A stretch of DNA of 64,000 nucleotides from positions 6,014,001 to 6,078,000 of the forward strand of contig NC_066292.1 in NCBI RefSeq assembly GCF_905404315.1, read 5' to 3'. Position numbers and translations under genes: made by a program. The DNA comes from Leptidea sinapis (taxonomy: Eukaryota; Arthropoda; Insecta; Lepidoptera; Pieridae). Position 1 is the stretch's first letter; each line of letters starts with the position of its first letter. The notes beneath the pieces were generated by a model. It was not told the origin of the DNA. It saw only the letters and a program-made list of their open reading frames with translations, and searched no databases. This document shows, piece after piece, positions 22,541 to 33,423 of this stretch.

Positions 22541-23205
22541 CGCCACAAGTAAGGATAGCATCCCCACCATCTGGATATGTCTGAATTCAGAAACTGGGCG
22601 TCATAAATAGAGCACGGCAGTACTTCAAGCCGGCCCACATTCTAGCGCTGTACAAAGTTCAGGTCCGGCCACATATGGAGTATTGCTCTCATCTCTGGTC
22701 TGGCGCACCCCAGCATCAGCTCCATCCATTTGACCGCGCGCACCGCAGACCAACTCAAATTGTCGGGGACCCAGTGCTCTGTGAACGGCTGGATCACTTG
22801 GCGTTGCGAAGAGACGGCGCTTCATTGTGTGTCTTCTACCGCATTTATCACGGGGAATGTTCCGAAGAGCTGTTTAACCTGATTCCTGCCGCCGAATCCC
22901 ACCTTCGCACGACACGCCACAAATTAGGATATCATCCCGACCATCTGGATGTGTGGCGGTCATCCACAGTTCGGTTTTCAAGGAGCTTTCTCCCTCGTAC
23001 TACAAAGCTGTGGAATGAGCTTCCTTGTGCGGTGTTTCCGGAACGATACGACATGGGTACCTTCAAAAAAAGCGCGTACACCTTTCTTAAAGGCTGGCAA
23101 CGCTCCTATGATTCCTCTGGTGTTGCAAGAGATTGTGGGCGGCGGTGATCACTTAACAACAGGTGACCCGTACGCTCGTTTGTCGTCTTATTCCATAAAA
23201 AAATG
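22541..23205 (+). pseudogene. LINE family A, best-preserved copy
   Basis: The frame 22585-23148 is open for 188 codons: KLGVINRARQYFKPAHILAL, YKVQVRPHMEYCSHLWSGAP, LALRRDGASLCVFYRIYHGE, then FLPRTTKLWNELPC and CGRR with a TGA stop. This is the region after the reverse transcriptase in jockey/CR1-group ORF2. A 3'UTR of about 50 bases and an A-run at 23194-23200 follow. The first 45 bp (22541-22585) are a misplaced piece of the same LINE's later region (CGCCACAAGTAAGGATAGCA), so the copy starts with a rearrangement. No polymerase domain remains. Confidence 0.85.
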
Positions 23206-23652
23206 TATTTAAAAAAATTACTAATAATTTTAAAAATATACATTTCCTATAAGAAATTGCCGGTAAAATGTGCCGTACGTAATGCGAATCGGTGTTAGAT
23301 AGGACTTAACACTATTATAAATTATATATTTGAATCGATATTTTTTGTTAGGTTTTTTGTATAAATTGTGTATTACAATTAATTTTTGTTCATAAAGATT
23401 ATGCCGGAATACGAAATCATTAATAACATTTAACTATAATAAAGTTTATAACTTGTACCACACTAAAACAACGTTCGCCATAACAAACCGATGGGAGACC
23501 TAAAAATAATAACAATACAGAATAATAACACTTCTAACTCTTTGTTTTATAAAGCTCATTCAAATTCAATATGAATATTTACTTATATCTCAAACATTGT
23601 TAATAACTTCTGTATTGGAGCACAATTATATAGTTATTTATTATATAGATTT
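23206..23652. other. Unassigned AT-rich sequence
   Basis: No gene or repeat recognised. Confidence 0.4.
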
Positions 23653-23653
23653 A

Positions 23654-24019
23654 CTAGCTGCACCGACAGACGTTGTCCTGTAGATAATAAAAAAAAACTG
23701 TTTTATAGGAGTTTGCCAATAACATTTCAAAACATCAAGAATTATTTCATAAAATATGCTCCCTGTTGTTATAATGAAATTGTTTCACAGCGGAACTGTC
23801 AAACCGTGCGTCACTTAATTCTCTCATAGAAAACATGTCCATACAAAACAAATATTGAAAATAAGAATAATTATGGGTCCCAAATCGAATTAAAAGCTAT
23901 CCTATGTCTCAAGTTGGACCAAACTGCACTCCATGGAGTAATCCCCATTAAAATACGTTCATTAGTTTAGGAGTCCATCGCGGACAAACAACGTGTCGCG
24001 TAATATATATATATTAAGA
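23654..24019 (-). mobile_element. Helitron-like element, subfamily C
   Basis: Sense minus: starts TCTTAATATATATATATTAC after A and ends in CTAG followed by T. A GACA/TGTC hairpin lies just inside the 3' end. 366 bp, colinear with 2761-3127. Confidence 0.7.
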
Positions 24020-24061
24020 TTTATCCTAAAAATAAATATGGACTAACTATATCGTAACATC

Positions 24062-24290
24062 CTTAGATCATTTATACATCTAGATTAAACTATGACAGCT
24101 GTGCAACGTCAAAAAAATAGAAATTAGAACTAACCTCTATTTTGAGCAATTCACGCCACTAGCACAAAGTGTCATATAAATCGCGAGTGAAAGACAGCTT
24201 GTCACGCACACTAAACCAGTATTCCTGGCCTGTTTTAATCGGTTGTCTAACAGCAAGAGACACTATATAGATGTATAAATTATATAAGGT
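24062..24290 (+). repeat. Repeat family G, copy 1
   Basis: Shares TCTATTTTGAGCAATTCA, AAATCGCGAGTG and CTTGTCACGCACACTAAACC with 32611-33075 and 60911-61064. Non-coding, probably a MITE; ends are not certain. Confidence 0.6.
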
Positions 24291-24930
24291 AACATCAGAT
24301 TGTCGCTATGCAGGAATATTGTTTCGACAATCACTTTTACCTTATAAATATTTATTAAGAGTGCTCGCACATGTCGTTAGGTAACAAAAGTGTCAATGGC
24401 TTAAAATAGATATCTTCGAATTTACCCTTTACGGAACATCTCTGAACAAAGTTTGGAGGAAATAATATTAAAGCCACTAGCACTATAAAATAAGCTTTTC
24501 ACTATATTAGCAAGGCGAAAACGTGATAACGACTCTGAATGCGGAAGTCCATTAACGGTTTTACTTATAACACTCTCTTGTATCGACCCTGGTGATTCAA
24601 TGTATGTTTTACAACGAAATTGTGTTGTTGATGATAATGCTCGAAGTAAAGTGGTAAAGGCAGGAGATGGCATTGCATTAGGACTTATCTGGCCCTTATC
24701 GGTAGCTTGTGTACGCTCTAGCGAGCGCATTCGCTAATCGCTGCATCATACCCTATAGATGGCTGTGTAGATAATTCCATGAGGGTCTTATATCCGGATG
24801 AAGGGAACTGTTAGAGATTAGACGCAATTTGCCAACGTTGCCGAAAAAGATAACTTCATGAGGGGCAAATAGTAAAAGAAGTAAAGAAAGTAAATATAAC
24901 ATTATAAGTAGAACTTTCGTCGACCAAATT
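24291..24930. other. Unassigned sequence with an unsupported frame
   Basis: A 102-codon minus-strand frame (24422-24730) has normal-looking composition, but I see no domain, signal peptide or neighbouring exon signal. I do not call it a gene. Confidence 0.3.
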
Positions 24931-25080
24931 GGGAATGTTTTGAGAAAAGGAAAGGTCCGAAGCACCCGCAACCGGCAAGCATGTATGAAAAGAGTAATGA
25001 ATGTAGAGGAAGTACGTGGGGTTTGTAAGGATTGCCTACCCCGACGGGAACAAGGCGTGAGTGCATATGTATGTATAAAA
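24930..25080 (+). repeat. Probable lepidopteran interspersed repeat fragment
   Basis: Contains AAGCACCCGCAACCGGCAAG, GTATGAAAAGAGTAATGAAT and GGCGTGAGTGCATATGTATG, a combination I associate with a common lepidopteran repeat. There is no second copy in this window, so the call rests on memory of the family. Confidence 0.35.
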
Positions 25081-25267
25081 CCAAAATATTATAAACTGAA
25101 AAAATAAAACTATTTAGGAAAATAGCGCTTCTAAACAATTACTGTGTATGAAAACAGAATAAAAAAAATATTAAAATACTACAGCACATGATAAAAAATT
25201 TAAGTACCTACTTTAAAAAACATAATATTGTTGAATTATTTACTACTATTGTAGGAAAACCAAAGTT

Positions 25268-25548
25268 ACCGACATAGTCCAAATGATTGCGACACTGAAG
25301 TGGCAGTGGGCAGGGCATATAGTTTGACGGACAGGTGGCCGTTGGGACAGTAAGGTCCTCGAATGGCGACCATGTACCGGAAGACGCAGTGTTGATAGTC
25401 CCCCCAGATGTCCCACAAGATGGACCAACGATCTGGTCAAGATCGCCGGAATACATTGGATGAGGGCAGCGCAGGACCGATCGTCGTGGAAATATTTTGG
25501 GGAGGCCTTTGTCCAGCAGTGGACGTCTTCCGGCTGATAATGATGATT
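25268..25548 (+). pseudogene. RTE LINE 3' end (BovB-like)
   Basis: The plus strand reads LKWQWAGHIV, then GGRWDSKVLEWRPCTGRRS, then RWTNDLVKIAGIHWMRAAQD and GEAFVQQWTSSG with a stop, and a tail of TGATGATGAT. This is the C-terminal domain shared by RTE/BovB ORF2 proteins. An in-frame stop after HIV and other changes break it. It belongs to a different RTE family from the intact element at 50377-54876. The minus-strand frames at 25208-25456 are shadows. Confidence 0.8.
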
Positions 25549-25888
25549 TATTACCTAATACATAGGAAATATATGCTCTAATATTTTATTACTTTTACTG
25601 AGTAAAAGCCTTGATTTAAACAGATACAATGCTTCAACACATTATTAAATACTTCCGTTTGAATTCGAGACACGTTTACGGCATAACATCGTCTAGACAC
25701 AGAAATAACATTTTTTTCAATAGCGATATGTTTGTGCACTTCACGCTTTGAAGTAGACTTCTAGTATCTTTTGATGTTATTTTATAGACATTTCTTATTC
25801 CTTTCATATAATAAATAGATAAAATATAAAAATATTCGATAAAGTACTTCACAGAAATATTTCTATATTTTTTTGTTAGTTATTACGT
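25549..25888. other. Unassigned AT-rich sequence
   Basis: No gene or repeat recognised. Confidence 0.4.
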
Positions 25889-25889
25889 T

Positions 25890-26160
25890 TTGATGAGACG
25901 AGCAAGACGTTAACCTGATAGTACGTGATACGCCCTGTCTATTACAATGCAGTGCCGCTCTGGATTCATGATTGAACCCAAAATTCTGTGTGGCATCACT
26001 ATTTGACTCGACTCTTTGAGAAGTAATATGTTAAGTCTCTTCAGGCCTTCTTACTAAATAAGGCGTGTAATGTTACTAACTACGGCAACCTTCAAACCGA
26101 AATACAATAATTATCAATGCTTATTGCTTGCCACATTACTGCTTGACTGCAGATAAACTT
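25890..26160 (-). mobile_element. SINE-like family B
   Basis: Reads (as complement) GAGACGAGCAAGACGTTAAC, ACAATGCAGTGCCGCTCTGG, GAGAAGTAATATGTTAAGTC and ACATTACTGCTTGACTGCAG. It is diverged, with a small duplication near TTACTAAATAAGGCGTG. Sense minus. Confidence 0.7.
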
Positions 26161-26199
26161 ACCCATGCCTTGACCTGTAAAAAAAATCTAACAAATAAA

Positions 26200-26431
26200 C
26201 AACTGACTTCAAAAAAACTATTCCAAAACAATATAAAATATGGACTAAAAAGTATAAATATAATTGCGTATTTTTATACAATTTGAATGGAATGGGAGCA
26301 CACTGCAACCAACAGCTTTAAAACAAAAAAATAATCATCAAAATCCGTGCACCCTGTTTAAAGTTCTGAGGCAACAAACATAAAAAAACCGAATTGAGAA
26401 CCTCCTCCATTTTCGAAGTCGGTTAAAAAGA
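26200..26431. repeat. Repeat family K (MITE-like), copy 1
   Basis: Bounded by AACTGACTTCAAAAAA on the left and TTTTCGAAGTCGGTTAAAAA on the right, which are inverted relative to each other. The interior CGTATTTTTATACAATTTGA is shared, inverted, with 63173-63415. No coding sequence. Confidence 0.55.
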
Positions 26432-27708
26432 GAAGGGAAAACAAATAAATTCAATTTAAGTTCATACATCGATAATACTTCTATCACTGCATATTTAAAA
26501 AATGTAAGAGATATGACCACGGATGAATGCGTAAATACATTTATTTAGCAAAGATCTAAAGATATTATTACTAAGGATATTTGGTGTCGTTTAATATTAT
26601 AATTTTCTCATCAATAACAAAAAGTAGTCCACACAATAAAAGGTAGTTATTCCTAAGTACATAAATGATCTCAACTATTCCTATATTTTGAAAGCGCTTC
26701 AGAAAATCCCGACGCGGATACTTTTTGTTAGAAGTTGTTTTCGAAAACAATACAGAGTTCGATATTTGCTGAAGAAATTTCCAGCAATAAATCAAAACTT
26801 GCGAAACGATCGAGAATGGAATTTAATTCTTTTCGCAATGAGAAAATGTTCCTACAAATAATATTACACAATTTTGCTACAGCAATAATATTTTTTGTGG
26901 CGTTTGTGAATTAATTATCTATGGATTATAGGTCAAAGACTTCTGTGGTGTTCAAGAATTTATGATGATTGGTTTAGAAAAATAAATTATTTTAAAAAGA
27001 AGCAATAGTAGATTGTTAACCAAGAGTCGAAAGAATCAATTCCCGAGTCCGAGTAGGAATTGATTATTTTACCCGTCTTAAACACTTTACTTTTCATTTC
27101 GAATATGAGGAAAATAAAACTAGTTGTTTATCTAAACTATTTATTGATAATATATCTTAATATTACCTAGTAGTACATATTTAAAATTAATTGTCAAATT
27201 AGGACAATTTATGTCGACTTTTTAAATTTTAAATATGGAACTCACCGCGTAATTGTTGCGGCTTATTCCGCTCAAAGAAGTTTGTGCTAAGTTCACACTG
27301 GCTGTTTAGAAAATCACATGGCCGCAGCATTTTTTTTAATTAGTTGTTTTTACATTAAACTCTTCACAGCTGAAAGCAGTTCTATTTTTGAAGTTCATTC
27401 CGGCCCTTAGGTGGGAAGTAATTTGTATGAGTTGTTCCCTCTCTATGGAGGGAAGCAGCATTTTCCACCCAATAATCAAATCAAGACAACACTACTTTCC
27501 GAGTATGAGAAATGAAAAGTAATATGTTGTATTACTTTGCCTCGTTTTAGTCTTAATTGTCATTAAATATTAATTTTAAGGAAACTATAGGTCTAATTTA
27601 GTACTAACATCTCTTTGTAAACTTAAATACGTATGTGACTGTGTGTTTCTAAATAAATAAGTAAATAAACATTTGACAGGCGAAATATTGACAATAGATT
27701 TTTTTAAT
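26432..27708. other. Unassigned sequence
   Basis: No gene supported. The 60- and 74-codon minus frames (26338-26520, 26571-26795) have no motif. AGTCCGAGTAGGAATTGATT near 27045 and the TTTTCATTTC blocks at 27090 and 27510 hint at another fold-back repeat, not resolved. Confidence 0.35.
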
Positions 27709-27709
27709 G

Positions 27710-28018
27710 AAAATAAGGGAAAAGAAGAGCAGGACGTTCAGCTGATAGTAATTAATACGCCCTGCCCACTACAATGCAGTGCCGCTCAGGATTCTTGAAA
27801 AAACCCGAAAAGTTCTGAATAGCACCACAACTGCGCAAGTCACCTTGAGACATAAGATGTTAAGTCTCATGTCTCTCTCGTGGCCATTAATTTCACTAGC
27901 TACGGCACCCTTCAGACCGAAACACAGTAATGATTATACATTACTGCTTCACGGGAGAAATAGGCGCTGTTGTGGTACCCATGTTCTAGCCGGCATCCTG
28001 TGCAAATAGCCACTGGTT
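27710..28018 (-). mobile_element. SINE-like family B, near full length
   Basis: Sense minus from CCAGTGGCTATTTGCACAGG to the A-rich end near 27712. The ACATTACTGCTTCACGG and GGTACCCATG blocks are well kept; the main hairpin is partly decayed (GTGCCGCTCAGG against CTGAATAGCACC). Confidence 0.8.
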
Positions 28019-28019
28019 A

Positions 28020-28785
28020 TTAAGTGTAAAGTAGATCCTGTATATGGAACCACAACCTGACCGCTGAACAAGATATAACTATTTTACAAACCATATGTCT
28101 CGGAAGGAACCTGAGGGGTCGGCGGTTCCCGAATCGTTCATAAATTTTGGTTACAAATTTAATTTGTATGATGTTACATCTTCCACTCTTCCTAACCAAC
28201 TTGGTAACAGCTCATAAGATGGCCACCATCAACATATTTGATCGGTGTTAGGAAAAGCAGAAATGTTCGCAAAACCCTGTTTATTCCACAGCATATCCGT
28301 CAAACCGTTATTTTGAAATGAATTCTTTAATAGTTATATTGTATCAAATGTGTATTTAATTCCAAAGATTATATATAACATACCTATTCCGAAAACAAAA
28401 TAAAACATAGATACTTGGTAAATTATATCTAGCAGCTAATTAATCTTCATAAACAGAAAACAAAACAAACACAGCAATAAACATATGATAAGTATTAATT
28501 AACAAACATATTAATTACAATAAGTTATTCATCAGAGAATACACAGTAAATATCTCGGATGATATTAATTATTGTTATACATTGTGTAAATAATATCGTA
28601 CTACGAATGTTGTGTTTGTACGCTTAAATCGAGTATTTTCTGTGCGAGATGGCATGAGTGGCTCACGTGATAGGTAATGAAAAGCGTGGATAGACCATTG
28701 CAATACAGGTTGTCTTAAGAAAGTGTCGGTAGAAATGGAGAAGAGAGAATCTTTTCTATATTTAAACATGTATTAAGTAAATGTC
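28020..28785. other. Unassigned AT-rich sequence
   Basis: No gene or repeat recognised. Confidence 0.4.
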
Positions 28786-28787
28786 AG

Positions 28788-29065
28788 ATATTTTTATTCA
28801 AATTCAAGTTTTTCCTATTCTTAAAGCTGCTTTTGTTGAGAAGAATTGAGCAGAACTCAACAATTGCTATTTTAATAATTGCTTTAGGTAATAATGCTTT
28901 GAATTTGAAGGTCCCCGAGTCATTTTGATTTGGGAATACATAGGCCGGCACTTGATTCCAATAAGTGGCTGTGGAGGTAAAATTTTTCTCGCGCATCATA
29001 TCCTTGCAAGCTTATAGCATTAAGGTGTGGGTAACATTTTAAGGTAGTCTAGTGACAGCTACTGG
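28788..29065 (-). pseudogene. LINE 3' end, family unassigned
   Basis: The minus frame 28999-28784 reads NFTSTATYWNQVPAYVFPNQ and GTFKFKALLPK, the usual WNxxPxxVFP..F-K end of jockey/CR1-like ORF2, and runs on into a tail with CTTGAATTTGAATAAAAATA. The tail resembles family J but the protein does not. 5'-truncated. Confidence 0.55.
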
Positions 29066-29103
29066 TATTAACCCGTACCTTGTTCCACTAACCATGATCC
29101 ACG

Positions 29104-29104
<1 letters not shown>

Positions 29105-29130
<26 letters not shown>
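29105..29130. repeat. TA microsatellite
   Basis: An uninterrupted run of 13 TA units. Confidence 0.9.
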
Positions 29131-29134
<4 letters not shown>

Positions 29135-29139
29135 TATAA

Positions 29140-29355
29140 GTAAGAGATGCTGCGCAGTGGTTAGAAGAGAAAATATGCCCTGTGCTTCCTCGGAATGTAA
29201 AAAGAATAGGGGAGTCCCAAAGGTGTCGTAAGAGGCGACTAAGGGCTTTTTAGAAGTGGGAGAGTTACGCTGCCGTTTTATGACGTCAGCACAAACGGGC
29301 CAGACTCGTCGGGATTAAAAACCACACTCGCACAGAATTTTGCCAGTGGGAGGCC
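29140..29355 (+). repeat. Probable interspersed repeat fragment
   Basis: GTCGTAAGAGGCGACTAAGG and TACGCTGCCGTTTTATGACG are motifs I associate with a widespread lepidopteran element; only one copy lies here. It joins a family B element directly at TTTTGCCAGTGGGAGG. Confidence 0.35.
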
Positions 29356-29357
29356 TT

Positions 29358-29650
29358 TGCACAGGAAGCCGGCAAGATTATGGGTACCACAACGGCGCCT
29401 ATTTGTGCCGTGAAGCTGTATTGTGTAATCATTACTGTGTTTCGGTCTGAAGGGCACCGTAGCTACTTAAATTACTGGGCAAATGAGACTTAACATCTTA
29501 TGTCTCAAGGTGACGCACGCAATTGTAGTGCCGCTCAAAATTTTCGGGTTTTTCAAGGATCCTGAGCGGCACTGCATTTTAATGGGTAGGGCGTATCAAT
29601 TACCATCAGCTGGACGTCCTGCTCGTCTCGTCCCTTAGTTTCATAAAAAA
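29358..29650 (+). mobile_element. SINE-like family B, near full length
   Basis: Sense plus: CCAGTGGGAGGCCTTTGCAC, CTGTATTGTGTAATCATTAC, TAGTGCCGCTCAAAATTTTC with partner ATCCTGAGCGGCACTGCA, and an end CGTCTCGTCCCTTAGTTTCA plus A's. The 12-bp stem carries one change (CTCAAA). Confidence 0.8.
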
Positions 29651-29699
29651 AATACCAAGTGAAGTATCCGCCTCGTGCCGCTATGTTTCGCAAAGTTTG

Positions 29700-30085
29700 G
29701 TGTCAAAGACCATGTGAAGGTGGAATTTGGAGACAGGAATCAGGTCAAATAACTTCGAGACACTCTTCGTGATACGTCTTTACGCAATGCCAAGAAATCT
29801 AGCCGTTCAAGAGAGCACTTGACCTCCGAAATATCGAGCAGCTCCATGTTGCACGCAGTTTAATATTTCAAGTTGATACTGGGGCACCCCAGACCAGCTG
29901 AGATGACAGCAATACATCCATATTATGTGGCCGTACCTGAGCTTTGTAGAGCGCTAGAATGCGGGCTGGCTTGAATTAATCTCTTTGTGAACCCCAGTTT
30001 TTTCGGAGCCAATTTGACTTTGTCTTCCAGATGACCGCGGAATTGGCAATCACTCGAGATTTCGAGACTCAGCATTCTAATTTAA
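29700..30085 (-). pseudogene. LINE family A internal fragment
   Basis: Minus-strand blocks around DIG-type EYCSHL and the segment LGLEISSDCQFRGHLEDK-like (ATTTCGAGACTCAGCAT complement), colinear with 1890-2660 and 22585-22900, but with frame breaks. The 3' end of the LINE is missing on this copy. Confidence 0.65.
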
Positions 30086-30114
30086 TTATATATGGTTTGA
30101 AAACTATAAGTAAA

Positions 30115-30319
30115 CCCAGAAACTTACCGTATGACCTACATAACTTAAGTGATAATAACTAAAACAATTATAATACTCGACATAAATTTGCTTTTTTGTT
30201 GCATGTGTAAATACTATTAATGTTATTAATTACAATAATATTAATAATAAGCTTACTTATTGAAGAATATAGATTACAAATTTTAATATGTTAGTAACTG
30301 TTAGTAAATGTTATTACTT
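30115..30319. other. Probable 3'UTR of the RTE relic
   Basis: AT-rich sequence directly downstream of the RTE stop on the minus strand; no motif. Confidence 0.25.
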
Positions 30320-31275
30320 AAATTATAAACCTCCTCCATCTTCTTCCACAACTCTCTATTATTTGCATTCTCCAGCCAGTTTTTACCTACCACTGAAAGA
30401 AGATCATCGCTCAACCTCATTTTGGGTCTACCTTGGTATCTGTTACCTGAGGGACCACTCCATCTGATCGCTTTTCAAATTCAAATTCAAATATTTTTAT
30501 TCAAAATAGGATTTATAATCACTTATTGAACGTCAAAATCTACCCACCCATTCAAAAGAGACCTCAGACCTGAGAAGAATAGGCGCAAGAAACTCAGCGG
30601 GCTTTTTTTTTATATAAAATATGGATTACAATGTAATATCGTACAATAAACATTTATAATTAAAGAGCCTGAGGGTGTTCGCTTTAACCCCAGTCCGTGG
30701 TGTCACTAAGAAAATCGTTTATGCTATAAAAACCTTTCCCACACAAACGTTTTTTAAGAATTCTTTTAAATTTCGTAACACATTTGTTTTGTACATTTTC
30801 TGGGATCATATTGTAGAAGCATATACATCGCCCAACAAAAGACTTACTAACTCGACCCTACCGAGTAGTAGGCATAACAAGTTTATGTTTGTTTCTCGTG
30901 TTAACATTATGAATGTTTCTAGAAAATTCCTCAATGTGCTTATGAACATACAAAACATTATCAAAAATGTATTGAGAAGCAACAGTCAAAATGTTTATTT
31001 CTTTAAATTTTTCTCTTAATGATTCTTTAGGACATTTTAAAGTCCATCTTCGGTCTAGGGTACATGTCCTGCCCATTGCCATTTCATTTTTAGTGCATGT
31101 TCAAGGGAATCTGTTAGGTTGATTTTATTCCTGATGGGTTTGTTACGGATTTTATGCATCCTTCTGATGCTCAAGATACTATTGTTTAGATATATAAAAG
31201 ATTTGTCTGGTATTGGGTCGATATAGGTATATTTTGAATCGTCAAAAGTAACGTATGTACAATATCTTAACACTG
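30320..31275 (-). pseudogene. RTE LINE C-terminus, split by a LINE J insertion
   Basis: The upstream half (31273-31040, minus) reads NNSILSIRRMHKIRNKPIRN, KINLTDSLEHALKMKWQWAG and HV. The downstream half (30478-30320) resumes with AIRWSGPSGNRYQGRPKMRL, SDDLLSVVGKNWLENANNRE and LWKKMEEVYN. Together they follow the order of residues 872-975 in the intact RTE ORF2 at 50540-53491, with sequence different enough to be another family. The gap is filled by a 5'-truncated LINE J. Confidence 0.8.
30478..31040 (-). mobile_element. LINE family J, 5'-truncated insertion
   Basis: The minus strand reads PKESLREKFKEINILTVASQ, YIFDNVLYVHKHIEEFSRN, HKLVMPTTR and a 3'UTR with AAGCCCGCTGAGTTTCTTGC, ending in repeated GAATTT. 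It matches 33515-34098 at very high identity by eye, so both copies are young. Inserted within the RTE relic. A duplication of the target is not obvious. Confidence 0.8.
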
Positions 31276-31924
31276 TTTTATGTTATGATGCGAATTAACG
31301 AGGGTTCTATAAAGATCATATTAGATCACATCAATCCAATCCATCAATGATACTCCACTAATTGAAGATTGATAAACAGAGATTGTTTATTTTGCGTTTC
31401 ACGGCTTCGTGAACGATGCGTAGCATACAATACTCATAATACATCTATAGGTAAATCACTACACATTATAAAACACAGTCCTGCTGCGCGTCTGCCAGTC
31501 TGTTCGCGATAAACTCAAAAACTACTCGACCAATTTTCATTATGTTTCTACAAATGGATAGCGTTGTTCAGGAGGAAGGTTTTAGTATGTAGCTTGATAA
31601 GTTTTTGTTTACATAATTTATATATTAACAATATTTGTTGGAGGTGTCGAAAAAAATAAGCCGTCTGGGAGCGACGCTGTCTTAAACCTTTGAGATATAA
31701 CCAAATAGTGTATGGTGGAATTGTGAATGGCATATGTCTATCTCTTAAGGATAACATGCTATATCCATGTTAATACTTTAAAAATTGGCAATTATAAAGA
31801 GGTAATATAAACGCTTTAATTTTATTACTACATCTTATAAAATCATTCAGAAATATGTTTTTGTATCCTTTTTAACTCATAAACTTTGATTACACTTTTC
31901 CGATGGCTTTAGCCTACATCATTT
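31276..31924. other. Unassigned; possible repeat at 31490-31830
   Basis: CTGCGCGTCTGCCAGTCTGT and AAACTCAAAAACTACTCGAC resemble a common arthropod repeat. There is no second copy here and the ends are not defined. The 69-codon minus frame at 31548-31757 lies inside it. Confidence 0.35.
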
Positions 31925-32108
31925 TTTTTTTTTTTTATGATAATAAGGGACGAGACTAGCAGGACGTTCAGCTGATGGTAATTGATACGCCCTGCCCATT
32001 ACAATGCAGTGCTGCTCAGGATTCTTGAAATACTCAAAAATTCTGAGCGGCACCACAATTGCGCTCGTCACCTTGAGACTAAGATGTTAAGTCTCATTTG
32101 CCCAGAAT
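31925..32108 (-). mobile_element. SINE-like family B, 3' part
   Basis: Well-preserved poly(A)-proximal part (a T-run of about 16 on the plus strand at 31923-31938) with hairpin GTGCTGCTCAGG/CTGAGCGGCACC. Truncated at GCCCAGAATTCATTCC. Confidence 0.75.
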
Positions 32109-32124
32109 TCATTCCCGAATAAGT

Positions 32125-32160
32125 TTTTTTTTGTTAGACAAAACAGCGTCTGTCAGCTAG
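32125..32160 (+). mobile_element. Helitron-like 3' terminus
   Basis: GACAAAACAGCGTCTGTCAG then CTAG followed by T, with a GACA..TGTC stem. Only the end of the element remains. Confidence 0.5.
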
Positions 32161-32610
32161 TGTTAAATAAAATGAGTCCATCAGACCAAGCTTGAAACGT
32201 AGCGCACCTCTGTGGCCCCACTTTCTAACAAGGCAACTCAATCAACCAATTACAAAGTCGAGAGGATTTAGCCCATTAGCCCATTGGAGGAAATTAACAA
32301 TTGCTTGAACTCTAAATAAACTCGTCAAGTTAATGCTGTCAGTTATCATTTGGTTAGAGTTGAGTGACCTGCTTCTGTATAATGTCGATGATTGGACGCT
32401 TTTAATCATTGTATGTCAATCGCTCAGGCTTGATCAACGTTATAGAAAGAGCCCTTCCAAATCAAAGTAGCTTTTCGTCCTTCCTTCCTTCCTTCTTCAA
32501 ATTTAGAGAACTATTACGATTGAATAAAACAAAATTTAAAGTACTTGGTGACATGACTATAAGTCTATCTTACTTATATTTAGGCAGACAGTGACAACAC
32601 TACTCTCAAA
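32161..32610. other. Unassigned sequence
   Basis: No gene or repeat recognised. Confidence 0.4.
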
Positions 32611-33075
32611 TTTAGATTATTGAAACATCTAGATAGACTATGAACGCCGTGAAAACGTGGAAAAATTATGTTATTATGTTTAGATCTACCTCTATATTTT
32701 AGAGTAATTCACGCACAAAAAAACAAACAAATGCAAAATCTTTACAATTTCGTTGACAGCACTGTCAATACAATGACAATTTTGAAGTTTTCCGAATGAC
32801 AAGCTGCCTTGCAAATAAACGCGGGAAACGTTATACGTTCGAACAAACCATTCGTAAGCAAAATTTCTATTTGTAAACATTTTAGATACTCTTGGTTTAT
32901 ACTTAGTTATAACTTTATGCCAATTTTATTTGTAAGGCCGAAAGTGTCATACAAATCGTGAGTGTAAGACGTAACTTGTCAATCACACTAAACTAATATT
33001 CCTGGCCTATTTTTGTCAGTTGTCTAACAGCACGAGCAACTAGAGGTATAAATTATGTAAGTTCTCACTGTTTGA
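32611..33075 (+). repeat. Repeat family G, copy 2 with internal insertion
   Basis: Outer parts match 24062-24290. About 225 bp (32715-32938) between AATTCACGC and AAAGTGTCATAC are absent from the other two copies, so they are an insertion here or an ancestral part lost twice. Confidence 0.6.
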
Positions 33076-33422
33076 GACTATTTTACAGTACGGCGACAGT
33101 AAGTTTTGCTTTTACAAAACAACGCATTTTTATACTATACAAAGCTAAAAAAATTGTGTAAATTATTGTTATTACAGAGAGCAAGCTTGTAATTAATACA
33201 GTGAATATAATATATCGATTAGAAAGTATAAAACGTGTGTTTGTGTTACGAGACCGTTTATTAGAATCGAATGGTGTATGATTTTTCTAAATAATGTTTT
33301 AATGTGTTTCTCATCTTTTATACAAAATAATTATCAAATATTAATGTCACACATCTTTAAGAGAAAAATGGCAATGCTGTATACGAACTGCAAATTATGT
33401 ATACTTTAGTTATTTTCATAGT
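33076..33422. other. Unassigned AT-rich sequence
   Basis: No gene or repeat recognised. Confidence 0.4.
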
Positions 33423-33423
33423 A

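Noticed and set aside
24422..24730. 102-codon minus-strand frame as a host gene
   Set aside because: No domain, no conserved motif and no second exon. The length is within chance in a 64-kb window.
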